The notes under the pieces are model-generated. The model had not been told where the DNA came from. It searched no databases and saw only the letters and a program-made list of their open reading frames with translations. Made by a program: the position numbers and the translations under genes. Shown here one piece after another: positions 31,144 through 42,367 of a DNA stretch of 64,000 nucleotides. Source of the stretch: Nitzschia sp. DOCU1 (lineage: Eukaryota; Bacillariophyta; Bacillariophyceae; Bacillariales; Bacillariaceae); the NCBI GenBank assembly GCA_951394045.1, contig OX595987.1:3596001-3660000 (forward strand). The letters run 5' to 3'. The number at the start of each line of letters is the position of its first letter. Position 1 is the stretch's first letter.

Positions 31144-31865
31144 ATGCTAGATGTACACACATTGCATTGAATGGGCGGCGAAACTCCGCATCTCTGCGTT
31201 TGACTATCGTGGGAAAAGAAGCGAAGCAGGCACGCCCTAAGATTGTAAAGCGCACAGTGACCAACATATTTTCCAATAGTATGAAGAACTGTAGCGACTA
31301 TGACTCTCTGGGGCTATGAGGTGATGATCTAATGGACTATCACATCATAGTTAGACCGAGGAGCACTCCCAAGATGTTGGGGCAAATCCGTTGTCCCCGC
31401 CCCATTTTTGCCAGCACTCAACTTTTCGGGAGCCAATTTTTCGCCGCGCTTCTCAAATCCGGCAGCGAATTTTCCGCAAAGTGCTTCCAACACCACTGTC
31501 GCTGACGATAGCATCCGAATTCCTCCGGCGTCTTGGTCGGAACCCCGAGCTCGAAGGCTATTGAAACCGCTAAATGAAGAACAGAAAGAATGTCTCGGTT
31601 AAATAATTGAACTTAACGTCGTCAACTATCTTGCATAAGAGTTGTCGAAGACATATAGCCGGTAGGCTTTTTCATAAAGGCCGATTGTTTTGCTGGCCCA
31701 TAAAACTACCGCATTACTCTTCGGCCGTACCGGTACGAGCCCTTGTTACCAGGTACAATTTTCATGTTCTCTTCCAGTTGCATCCCTGATAGGTCCTCCT
31801 TCCTCCCCTGTTGCTTGTAAAAGATAGGGTCGTTGCCTTTGGTTGTTTCATCTTCTAGTAGAAGA
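31144..31865. other. intergenic, no gene supported
   Basis: It separates homoserine dehydrogenase from the GPCR gene. Only short frames are present and no distinct element is seen. Confidence 0.45.
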
Positions 31866-34297
31866 ATGCTGCTACTCTGGTTTCAAATAATAGCTTCGGC
31901 TGGCCTATTGCGAGTGGTCGGAGGTGCAGACAATGCGGCGGCAACAAGCATCACGTTTCGCGGTGGTGTTCTAAATGCTCTTCCGTTTGCAACGGTGGAG
32001 AAAGACCCGTACGGATATTATCAATACGGTGGCGTTCAAGCCGACATGTTAGAAAGGATAAAAATATTCGCAAAGGAGGACAATATAACGCTTCACTTCG
32101 ATCTTCAACCTGCACCGGAGCTGTACGGAGACGCATTTGATTTGGTGGCAAATGATTGCAACACTACCTTGAATCCGAATTTACTCGAGGACTGCAACAA
32201 ATTCGATATCATCATTGCAAATTTTTATGCCACGCCGGAACGAGCGATGCGAGCTGATCTTTCACCAGCTTGGCTGCCATCTGCAATATCCACTATAAAA
32301 TATGTGGACAAGAAGATTCTGGCAGACGTTACCACCATGGATCAGGTCTCACAAACCGGTGCCCCTGTTTGTTTGAAAAATGGAACCTTTTACGCTGGAG
32401 TCGTGCAAGAAAAGTTTCCAAAAGTGAATTACCTCATGTGTGATACACAAGAAATTTGTTTGGAAAAGCTCAAGGCGGAGGAGTGCGTCTTGTATGCCAC
32501 TGACGAGCTCCAGTTACGATATGCTGCGGCCAACGATACAACTTTAAAAGTGACGCCGGAAAGTTTCAATTCGCAGTATATCGTGTGGGCAATGAAGGAT
32601 GACACGCCCAATGTTCGATGGCTGAAGAAATGGGTGTATCAATTAACGACGAACACTACCATGGACGAGCTCTTTTTCAAGTACTTTCAGAAGGAATTGT
32701 GCCCAGTAGGAACCGCCGGAGAAAAGTGCGAACTGCCTTGCGATCCTGATCACGGCCAAGCCGATGAGCGGGGTGTTTGTGTTTGCAGGTCCAACAAGTG
32801 GAAAGGTCGTGATTGTTCTATTGAAGTTCCGGAGGACTTGAATTTAATCCCTCCGCCTCTCAAGGTTATGGCCTACACATTTGTGGGAATCAACTGCTTT
32901 GTTATTGTGACCTTTGCCTTCTGGCTTTACTGGAAACGAGAAACCACGCAAGTGCGAATCAGTCAGCCGTTCTTCCTTTTGCTGATATTGCTTGGATGCT
33001 TGATCAGCACCCTTACTATTGTTGCCATGGCGGAGGAAGACGAAGGCAATGGTCCGGTGCCCGCGTGCATGGCGATTCCATGGCTCTACAGGTATGCTAC
33101 ATATGTGCACTTACTAAGGTTGGTCGTCCTGGATGTGGATACAACTCACTGGTCGCTATTGTTTGGTTTTACAGCGTTGGGTTCTCGGTGACCTTTGGTA
33201 CACTGTTTGCCAAGATTCGACGTGTCTACCTGATTTTCAAGTCAGCCGCGGATTTCCGACGGCACAAGATTACATTTCGAGAAACAATGGCTATCATTGG
33301 AACAGTCTTGCTCGTGGACGTTCTGATTCTTACGTTGTGGACGATTATAGATCCACTTCATTGGGAACGCACCATCGTCACCACGGACCAGTTTGGAGAG
33401 CCGCTCGAGTCGGAAGGCCATTGTACTTGCGATAGTTGGGAAGCTTGGATCGGAACCATATCAGTTCTTCACTTGCAGCTCCTAGCGGTAGCATGCTACC
33501 TGTGTTATCGGGCGCGAGATATTCCAACTCAATTCTCTGAAGGAAAGTACGTGGCAATAGCCATGTTCTCCAATCTGCAAATTTTTATTATCGGTGTCCC
33601 AATTTTGATCATTCTGGGTTCCGACCCCGAGTCGAGTTTCTTTGTCCGCACAGTCATTGTTTGGATGAACGATTTCGTCGTCATCACGCTGATATTTGGA
33701 AATTTGATCTATCATGTTCATATTTCGAACCATGGAGGGGCAAAGAGTGATAGGGATCACGTCAGCAAATCCATTGGCAGTGCGATACAACAGTTCTCAT
33801 CAGCGAAGAAGGAACGATCCATACTACGCGGGGTGAACTCGAGACTGAGCTCCAGTAGTGGATTGTCAAATTCGTCCATAAGGAGCAACTCACGTTTGGC
33901 TTTGGGAGATGTAGAAGTCATGGAGGAACTTGCAGAAGAAGACGAATCTGCCGCCATGAGTATCAACAACGGTCGAAGCAACGACTCTTCTGACTTTCTC
34001 GCATCTCCGGATACTTCGGCCCCGGTCGCCCAGGTTTCATTTTCGGGCTTGGATTTCTCTGGCTTGGTGGACAAGCCTAGCAATGCCTCGCTCAACTTGG
34101 CAGCGCCCGTCAGCGAGGCTGGTGACGCGAATGGCAACCATGAGCAAAAGGGCGAATCTCCTGGCATGGGCAAACACAGCGATTCCACACAATCGACAAG
34201 CTCTCGCAACTCTTTTCCTCAGGAGTCGGGAATATCTCCTACCATCTCTGAAGGCAGAGAAATAATAAATCCGGCGAATTCATCGTCCCACCTCTAG
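31866..34297 (+). CDS. class C (GABA-B-like) GPCR with periplasmic-binding-type ectodomain
   Basis: Two exons: 31866-33091 and 33175-34297, intron of 83 nt (GTATGC...TTACAG). The join restores IPWLYS-VGFSVTFGTLF, and the product is 782 residues. The order is: signal peptide (about 1-21); a solute-binding-protein-like domain (about 25-275; FRGGVLNALPFATVE, YGGVQADMLERI); a Cys-rich EGF-like module (about 278-318; CELPCDPDHG and CVCRSNKWKGRDC); seven helices (about 334-592) of the 7tm_3 type; and a 190-residue Ser-rich cytosolic tail with acidic patches. The W-L-y-s-x-G-F-s-x-x-x-G-x-x-x-x-K stretch is typical of GABA-B/mGlu receptors. It is a plasma-membrane receptor for a small ligand, probably an amino acid; the ligand is unknown. 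Several N-glycosylation sequons are present. Confidence 0.88.
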
Positions 34298-34368
34298 GGT
34301 ACAGGCCGGGTCCATTTACAAACTCTTACTATTTTTTGTAGCTATCAATGTATCAGCAAAGCGCGACG

Positions 34369-36698
34369 CTATGGTCGGCTTACCTGTAGCCACTTCGAGA
34401 GGCCCCTGACTCGAGAAATAAACTCTTCGTCTTTAGGCAAAGTGCTCTTGATGTGGCCAACAGGCAGCAACGTAGTCAAGAACTGCCCAACCATGGGGAA
34501 ATTATCCATGGGTCCCGCGACGGTGTACACATTATCGCCTGGCTTCAAGGCGTCCTCGCTTGCGGTAGCAACTGTCGCAATGTTATGCTTTTGACAAAGC
34601 TTCGAGAGTGCATCGTTTCCGGGTGGAACTACCACAACAACTTGGTCCTTCGCATTGGTAGCGAAGAAGAGCAGGAGCGAGGGCGCCAAATAGTCCCAAG
34701 TAGTGCCCTCACTACACTGAAGGTAAGTCTTGGTTTTCAAGGGCGGGCGCTGCAGACCCCACATGGCCGTTCGCCCGGATCCGAAGCTTCTCTTGGGATT
34801 TTCTTTCGTTGCATTTTCCAAATACTCCAGCAGAGTCACACAATATCCCTTGACGGATCCGTCCACAATATCACCAATGAAGTCTCCAACGCGTCCCGAC
34901 TGAGCCTTTGCGGCCTGCTGCTTCAAGAAGCTTTCCGTATAGGCGCTGTCGTACCCAGGAGTCGAAGAGGGGACCACAACTGGGTATTTGGTGTACTTGG
35001 GCAACTCTCGCCGAGGTGGGAATTCCCCAAAGACTTCGGCTTCCTGAGGCCTTGCTTGGCATGTCAAGGCAGGCGATTCCGGGGTACCAATGGTGTTAAC
35101 CACCAGCCCCGTCTGCTCCCACAGTGCGAGGCCAATCTCCAGGGATTCTTCTCGTGTTTTACCCGTCACGGCCATGGAAATCGGTTGGTTGGTATTCAAC
35201 CAATCGGCCAAGTCGTCCAAATGTTCCCGGGGATTGATTTTGGAAACGTCCACCACAACCTTTCTCCAATGCTCGTTCAAGCCGTCCGGAGGAAGTTTGT
35301 CCGCCAAGATGCGGTACGAAGCATCCACGCTGGGATGACGTTGGTATCCATTCTCAGAGGGTCCAGGCGGACTTCCCTTGTGATCACTAAAGACTCCATC
35401 GAATGCACGGGCTTTCAGGGCAGTATGTGCCGAATCAACCGCTTGCGTCTTACCAAGCATTTCTTGGACCTGCGCCTCGCTGACCGACGGTGGAACGACA
35501 GCATGACGAAGAGCGGTGCACTGACCCGACGATTCGATGCTAGCACTCATGCGAATGGCTTCTTGAATGGGTTGCGTCCAATCCATCGCAATCAAAGTGT
35601 TCGGTCCACCCGTCGAAGCCACCGTGTTTGGATACCCCGACTTGATGGCAGCCGCCAATTCTCGAGAACACGTGGCGTACAGGTTTCCAGTGTGCGCTTG
35701 GAGGCTTTGCGTAATGTCCGTAATGTCACTCAAAGGGCACGATAGGTAGGTAAGCATTCCCGGATCGACACCTTCTTCGATACAAAGGTCCATCAAGAGT
35801 TTGGTCCATCGATAGCTGTGTTGGACCGTATTGCTTCGACTCAAGACGACGCATGGAATTCCGACTTCCATGCTGCGAAGTGTCTTTCGGAACAAGTCCA
35901 AAAAGTTTGTAAAGTTGCTGACGCAGGAAATGTAGATAGGTTTGCGGTTGACCTCGATAATTCCTGACGCTTCATCTCGCATCAACAAGTCGTTCAAATT
36001 GCGTTCGACATGATTGGCCATGACGGATTCTTCAATTTCAGTTACCCCATCCTGTTTCGCAAAATCCACGCATTGATTTCCAATCAGAAGTCCCGAAAAT
36101 TCAGGAGACAAGAGTCGTTGTTCCACTCGACGCATGGCCTCTCGATAATCCTTCTTGGGAGGCTGGTAGGATTGAATGTGATTTTTCAAGGCGTGGATTT
36201 GTTCTGGGGTCGCAAACTCTTGACGACCATTGACACGTCCAAGAGCATCTACCGTATCCACAGCAGTTCCACCACGCAACTCTTTCCCGTTCAATAGCGA
36301 CGCAATCTGGATATATCATGAGGATCGCAAGACACGAATTCGCTGTGTTAGAAACAAAAATAGGAGACGATTTCTCAAACTGGCCACAAAACTAGTCGAC
36401 TCCTTACCGGATCATTATACCAGCTTTGGGGATCAAATTTCTCCAAATATTCAATTGCACTTTGTCGAATCTTGGGAATGTCGGGGGTGGGAATCCCTTG
36501 AAAACTGGCTGTATATTCCGAAGAGGCAAAATGAAACGACATTTTTTCGAAGTCTGGTCGTGGTGACTTTTTAGATCGCGAGAATTGCAACGACGACGAG
36601 GGCGGCGACAACAAAGTAGAAGCTGTTCTCAACGAGGAGGAGGTGTGTTGGTGGGATAGTGCCGCTGTACGGAACAAGGAAAATCTCGATCGTAACAT
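34369..36698 (-). CDS. mitochondrial aldehyde-dehydrogenase-fold protein, PutA/P5CDH-like, altered active site
   Basis: Two exons on the minus strand: 36408-36698 and 34369-36306, intron of 101 nt (GTAAGG...ATCCAG). The join gives WYNDP-IASLLNGKEL, and the product is 742 residues. The N-terminus MLRSRFSLFRTAALSHQ is an amphipathic mitochondrial presequence. The body follows the ALDH fold nearest to P5C dehydrogenase/PutA (ISCVSNFTNFLDLF, VVLSRSNTVQHSY). The E(L/T)GGK-type block reads STGGPN, so the general-base Glu is Ser. The Cys loop reads SSGQCTALR rather than GQ-x-C, placing Cys360 one residue early. The C-terminal half is longer than in ordinary ALDHs. It may be a non-catalytic or re-purposed homologue. 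The GPCR gene ends 71 bp away, convergent. Confidence 0.75.
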
Positions 36699-37279
36699 GT
36701 CAAAATCGGCAAGCGGATAAAAAATAAGACAGCACACAAGATCCAAGAAGCTGGTTAGGGTGCAATGCCTTAAATGAGTGAATGCTTGTTGTCGTCAGAG
36801 AAGAGATTCCAAGAAGAAGAAATTGTCGACTCCAAGCTTCACTCGTAGCTCGAGAATAGTCTTCTATAATTGTAGCTACGGTAGTTGTTGAAGAAGTCAA
36901 TGCATTGAGACCTGTTTCTCAATGATCCGAAAAGAACTTCAATGCGATGATGTGATGTCGTTCTTCGCGACGACTCCGGTTTTGGTTTCCGTCGTGCGAT
37001 CTCTCTGACACGCGCGGGCCATTGCCCGAGCTTCACTTTCAATCCCGCGTGTGACTTGTCACGATTGGAGACATACCGTATGTTCCTTTGGTGCCAACAT
37101 GGAATAACACATACGTATGCACGTCAGCAGAACGAATCCTTTCCGACGGTACGATGGCTATTTTTTGACGGAAGATTTTCTTCTACGGCTCCTAATACAT
37201 TGCGATGGCTTGTTTCTTTGGATGAGCTTTATTGCAACTCTTCAGTCCACTACTGCAGTACTCGACCCCTTAATTCATC
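36699..37279. other. divergent intergenic region, nothing specific seen
   Basis: It lies between the ALDH-like and GFA-type genes. The short minus-strand frames at 36700-37042 have no domains. Confidence 0.45.
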
Positions 37280-37753
37280 ATGTCGACTGCCGAATCATCC
37301 TCTACCGATACTCATAATAACAAGACGGAATATGTGTGCCGCTGTCACTGCGGTCGCGTCCAAGGCAAATTCATGGCCGACAAGAACAAACTGGTTGCGT
37401 GGCGATGCAACTGCAGTGATTGTTTTATGCGGGGCAATGTTCATGTTATCGTCCCCGAGGACGACTTTACACTGGATATGAAAGAGCCACTAGAAGAAGC
37501 CACGATTTTGTACTTGTGGGGGACCAAGACGGCCAAGCGCTACTTTTGCAAAACATGTGGAATTCTGCCGTGGTATCGACCTCGATCCAACCCGGATGGG
37601 TACGCCATTACTTGGATGTGTATTGATCTAGAGTCAAAAGGTGACGACAAACCAGAAATTGAGATTCGAGACTTTGACGGCCAAAATTGGGAGAAATTTT
37701 ATGAATCATCGGGTATCCAGCAAATGTCCAAGAAACCGCGAGTGGAAGAGTAG
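37280..37753 (+). CDS. GFA / CENP-V-type zinc protein
   Basis: A 157-residue single-exon protein. It shows the full GFA/CENP-V cysteine pattern: CRCHCGRVQG, then CNCSDCF, then YFCKTCGILPWY, followed by the usual MCIDLES strand. The fold binds two structural or catalytic zincs. It is shared by glutathione-dependent formaldehyde-activating enzymes and animal CENP-V, so fold assignment does not fix the substrate. No targeting signal is seen, and a basic/acidic tail (KKPRVEE) ends the protein. Confidence 0.85.
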   Translation: MSTAESSSTDTHNNKTEYVCRCHCGRVQGKFMADKNKLVAWRCNCSDCFMRGNVHVIVPEDDFTLDMKEPLEEATILYLWGTKTAKRYFCKTCGILPWYRPRSNPDGYAITWMCIDLESKGDDKPEIEIRDFDGQNWEKFYESSGIQQMSKKPRVEE

Positions 37754-37916
37754 GCTGTAGGCGTTGAAAATGTTATTTCTACTCTCTACTTGCTAGCACG
37801 TATGCGACTAGATTGTGGTGATTTGGACGCACGGCAATATCTCGTGTCTCTACATTCTCTACCTTAGCTTCGCTGCTACAGTACATCGTCCTACTAGTAC
37901 CTCTGACGTGCGTGCC

Positions 37917-40900
37917 TTATAGAGTCAAAAAGGCCCGGGCCGTCACACGGAATGCCGTCAGCTTCTGTGTGAATCGATCCCTATTGGCACTGTCCAAACT
38001 TCGGCTAACATCCGCCAAGAGCTTATTGAGTGTTTCGTTCAATTTGGCTTGGTTCTCGGGCGATTGCGAGCTGAGGAGATGATCCTTGTAGGCGGTGAAG
38101 CTCGATTCGCTGGCTAGCATGAGACTGAGCATGGGCCGCATAACTGCCCAATGATTTTGGGGAGGACCAAACAACAACAAGTTGAAAAGGGTAGCCGTCA
38201 AACTCGAAAACAAGTTGGGTTGAGCCGCCAAGTGCTGTGGACAAAAACAAAAGGCGAAAGTAAGCGATGAGTGCTTTCCACGCTGGAAATGAATACCTCA
38301 CGGCAATGTGCAATTGCGTACCTTGTTCAGGGCGTGCATTTCGAATTTGTCTTTTCCTTGATTATTGAAGTAGTAGGTCGTCAAGTGGTCGATGGAGTTC
38401 GCGCAATACGAGCTAATAGTCGCATCACTGGACTGAAGACCATCGTGGACTGTCGTCATGATTTGCATAAAGATAGTCGTGTCGAGTTTCAATACCGTCT
38501 TTTTGTGGCTGCGGAAAAGGATCTCGATAAAGCTGTAATAGGCCTTGCTCAACTTTGGATACGCCGCAATGTCATCCATGGGTACAGATAGGGCCATTTG
38601 CAGAGAAATTTCCAAGGAATTTTCCAAAGCTTGATCGTTGTACAGTTCGAAAACACCGAAGCAAACATAGTTTCCACCCAAAGCCGAGTTCAGGACGTGC
38701 AATGACAGCGATAGTCCCTTGTATCGCTTCTTGTATATCTCGGGATCCCCGGGCGGGGGTTGCGGTGTCGCCATCAATCGACGGCCGTAGGCACAAACCA
38801 CTTCACTAGTGCAACGGAAAAGAAGAATTCCGTTGGGACTGCTCTGGTCGAAATTGACCCGATTTGCCTTGTTGTGGCAAAACTCATGCAAGAAGCGGAG
38901 CAAACTGATAATGACGTCAGTCTGGTCGTACCAGACATCCGCAACTTTCGCCAACAGTGGAAGATGATTAGGATGAAGGATGTCAAAGAGAGCACTGTAG
39001 GTTTTGCGGTTGTGCAAGCTGGCAGTGATCCCACGCAAGTCTCGAAAGACACCAATTAAGGGCCGCCGACAGTTTTCGCTTCGCAGCTCCTGTGGAGACA
39101 AAGTGCCCAGCTTTGTCAGCGTCGAAATGACAGGCTCCATGAACTGATCAAAGTTTATTCCTAGCTTCTCTTCTCCATTCGGTGAAAGCAGCAGACGCGT
39201 CAACGTCGCGTGGAAAGTTGTTCGATGCCGGACATTGCCAGGAATAGCCAAGAAGGGGAAGTGGTCTTCCGTGTGGTGCATGGACAAAAATCGTACCGTA
39301 TCCAACGTCAGCAGCAGCTTAGAACTGCTGTATCCACCCGCCATATCATGGAAAAGCTCGAGCGTCTTGCCAACGATATCCTGATCCTCGGGCCAGAATT
39401 TCAAATTGTTGCCCATTTTGGTAACGATAATGTTGGCGACGACAGTATGGTCCCCCATTCCTAGATGCTCAAACATACGCTGATAAATCTTTTGCTTGGT
39501 GGATGGCGCCGAGTCCAGCTTGGCAACAATCATGCCAACCGACAAAGTATCGCCGGTGGTATTGGTCCCAGTGGAGCCGTTTCCAGACATTTGATCCCAC
39601 ATGAACATGTAAACTCGCCGAAAGTTTTGAAAATAGAACAGAAGCGCCTGTTCCAGTTGCGGCTCAGCTCGACCCAACCCATTGGTGGATGTTAGTCGAT
39701 AGTCTACCCCTTGCGCCAACTGCAAAGCCCGTCGACTAAGACTTGCATCAATCGTTTCTTCGCCTTCCCCCATGTGCGCTGACGACCAGCTATGCCCACC
39801 GACAATGGCACCGACCATGTAGGTTAACCAGGTCAATTGTCCTTCAATGATTGCCACTTTTTGTTGAATGTCTGCAGGAGCCGAAGCCGTCGGGTTGGTC
39901 CCCATGCGCGCCATCAAATCTTGATATTGCGCCAGCAGCGGATCAAACTTGGCCAGAATCATCTGAGCAACCGGTCCATATTGAAAGCGGCAAATGACAG
40001 GCAATCGATCCATCTGCTCCTTAAGAGAGCCTTCGTCGTCCAATGGATTCTCCAATGCTCCGTCACTTCGCAGTACAGCCTCCACTGAGCCGAGCATACT
40101 TTCAATGTAGGTTTCAACAACGAGCAAAACTTGCTTCTCCAAGTGTTGAACGTGACCCTGTGCACCCGTCTCGGGCCTCACATACGGGACGGCCGCCACC
40201 AATCGGCCCCATAGCGAAAGTAGATAATGAATCGAGTTCGTACTGTATTGCCAGTTTCGGATAGATTGAACTGTGAAGGACGCGGCGAGTTCCAACCACT
40301 CCATGTATCCATCGGCTTTGACAAGTTCACTGAGTTGATAGTTAGCCTTGAGACGGCCTAGCAGACGACAGAACTGATGGTAGTTGTCTTGATGCATCAA
40401 GCCTGTCTGTTGCGACAGCATTTCCCGGATTCCGTTGATCAAACGCCCCAAAAATGCTGCCCGATCCTTATCGGTGGGGAAGAGCGACCGCCGAACCGAT
40501 GCGAGTAAAATAATTGCTTCCATGGCTTTGGCCGATCTTGGTGGTTCCGTATTTGCGTAAAACTCAAAGAAGAGGTCCGTAGTTGCCGGATCTTGTAGCA
40601 TGATGCGCCAGGACGTGGGCGCCTGGATGGTGCCGACATCCTCTGTAGATTCGTCCGGGTTTGTTCCGATGAAATCAAAACTGAGACAGCGGACTGTCAA
40701 TGACAGCGCTTGTTCCCCAATGGCGGCCTCCTGTTGTGGCTCCGCCGCTAAAAATGAGTAGAAAGGTAGAAAATGAGTGAGCCGACGTGGAAAGAGAGGT
40801 GGGATCATGTCATGTTACGACGTTGCTACTTACTGATTGCCCTTTGTTGAAGCTGCTTGAGCGTAGTCAATCCAAGTTGAAAGACCTTGAGCAAGCACAC

Positions 40901-41452
40901 ATCTCGAAAGCTGACCGAAGTCTTTCGATGTTGCGTCAAGGTTCTCCCCGTGGTCGGAATGTTGAGTTCGTCCACAAGCTGGTTCAGGATCTTGAGCCCC
41001 AGTATGCAATGATCCACGGTCGCTTGCAGGAACTTGGTGACATCGTCCGCCAGGTCTCGGTGCACTGGATCATCGAACCAGCCCAGTTTCGTGATGCGAC
41101 AGACCAGTTTGATCAGACTCGCCGTCACAAAGTCCTGGAGGCGAGGTCCCTTGTTTGCCAGATACGCCAGGACGTAATTTCGAATGTCGATCCGCTGGGG
41201 CACGGTGAAACTATTCCAGTGAATTGTAATGAGCTCGGTCAGAGAGTTGGATGCAACGAGTCGAGCGTACTGAGAATTGGAGTTATCCAGGATATATTGA
41301 CATTGCGGGATGTATTCAGCGCTGGTTTGCAGGCTCAATAGACGTTGTTGAGCATCATTGCGAGTTATCGTTTCGCCATTGGAAGTGGTGGGGATTCCAG
41401 TGTACAGAGTTTCGCACAGGGCCTCCACGTGGGCTAGCTGTGAGGCGTCCAT
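37917..41452 (-). CDS. XPO7: exportin-7 (XPO7/RanBP16) nuclear transport receptor
   Basis: Three exons on the minus strand: 40834-41452, 38322-40747 and 37917-38234. The introns are 86 nt (GTAAGT...TTTTAG) and 87 nt (GTACGC...TCCACAG). Both joins keep frame, and the product is 1120 residues, near the 1087 of human XPO7. Conserved stretches include QRIDIRNYVLAYLA, RITKLGWFDDPVHRDL and KHR/QHRKTSVSFRD. CLSFDFIGTNPDESTED, APTSWRIMLQDP and the C-terminal NRDRFTQKLTAFR are also conserved. It is a HEAT-repeat karyopherin-beta that binds Ran-GTP and exports (and imports) folded cargo with basic patches. All three exons match XPO7 colinearly. Confidence 0.93.
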
Positions 41453-42367
41453 TGGATCCGGCGCTTAGTATCGTGAAAGAATCTCTTGATTCTTACTGGA
41501 AAGGTTACAATGCGCACTTCTAGCTAGCAAGCTCGAAGCAACAAACCAAGGACCGACTGAATCAATCGGGAAAGTGGAATCGGCTCGTTCTCCACGACGA
41601 TACGATTGAACAAGATCCACCTCTCTCTGGCAGCTGAACCACCGCTATAAACTCAACGAGACTGTCGTGATGACAATGCCGTCACAATGATATCTACTGC
41701 GCAAGTCAATGATAGCTATGAAGTGAACGTGCAGTCCTTGTTTGGACCCTGATCGCCTATTGCTGCTTTGCCTTTGTCGGCGGCACACGGGAGGATATCC
41801 CCTTTTGCAGTCTCCGCTCTCGTGGACCGCTCCCATTTCACATCCAAACGGTAGGGTTTAGCGACTTTATGCTATCGTCTGTCGTCACCTGAATCATCGT
41901 TACGCGTCTTACTGATTCGCCATTCGTCCAGTTGAACGCACCCGTTGTGCATGACAATTCTCACGATGGATGACGCGCGGGCGAGCGGAACGAAGCGACC
42001 GACGGAAGCCCGTCGAAACTCCTTGCTTTTGCGTTACGGACGATGACCAGACGGTCTGTCAGTCGGAGTCGAAATGAGACGAGGACCGTCAACCGCTCGC
42101 AACTATTGAAATGGACAAACAAACAAGACCCATCAAAATCAAAATAGTATCGGCATGGTGAGTCATTAGTACCGCGTCACTTCGACTCCAAGCCAAGAGA
42201 GGCGGGAGATGTGACGTCATGCAACACATCGCGCCAAGATCCGAACCGACGAGAGCCACAAACATCACTTCACCTCCATCCAAAAAATATATTCTTTTGG
42301 ATACTTGACTTGGATTGCCAACTTGATCATCGTTGGAGCATTATGCAGGCGTAGAAAACGTTCGACA
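41453..42367. other. divergent intergenic region between XPO7 and CTP synthase
   Basis: It contains a TGACGTCA palindrome at 42212-42219 and a short CAGACGGTCTG inverted repeat at about 42051. No gene is supported. Confidence 0.45.
42212..42219. promoter_or_regulatory. TGACGTCA CRE/bZIP-type palindrome
   Basis: A perfect 8-base palindrome 149 bp upstream of the CTP synthase ATG. A bZIP target is inferred. Confidence 0.35.

Noticed and set aside
34453..35745. 430-codon plus-strand open frame
   Set aside because: It lies wholly antisense to the ALDH-like gene, which has clear homology; the frame is compositionally odd and has no domain.
38912..38919. TGACGTCA inside XPO7
   Set aside because: It lies in conserved coding sequence, so it is not counted as a regulatory site.
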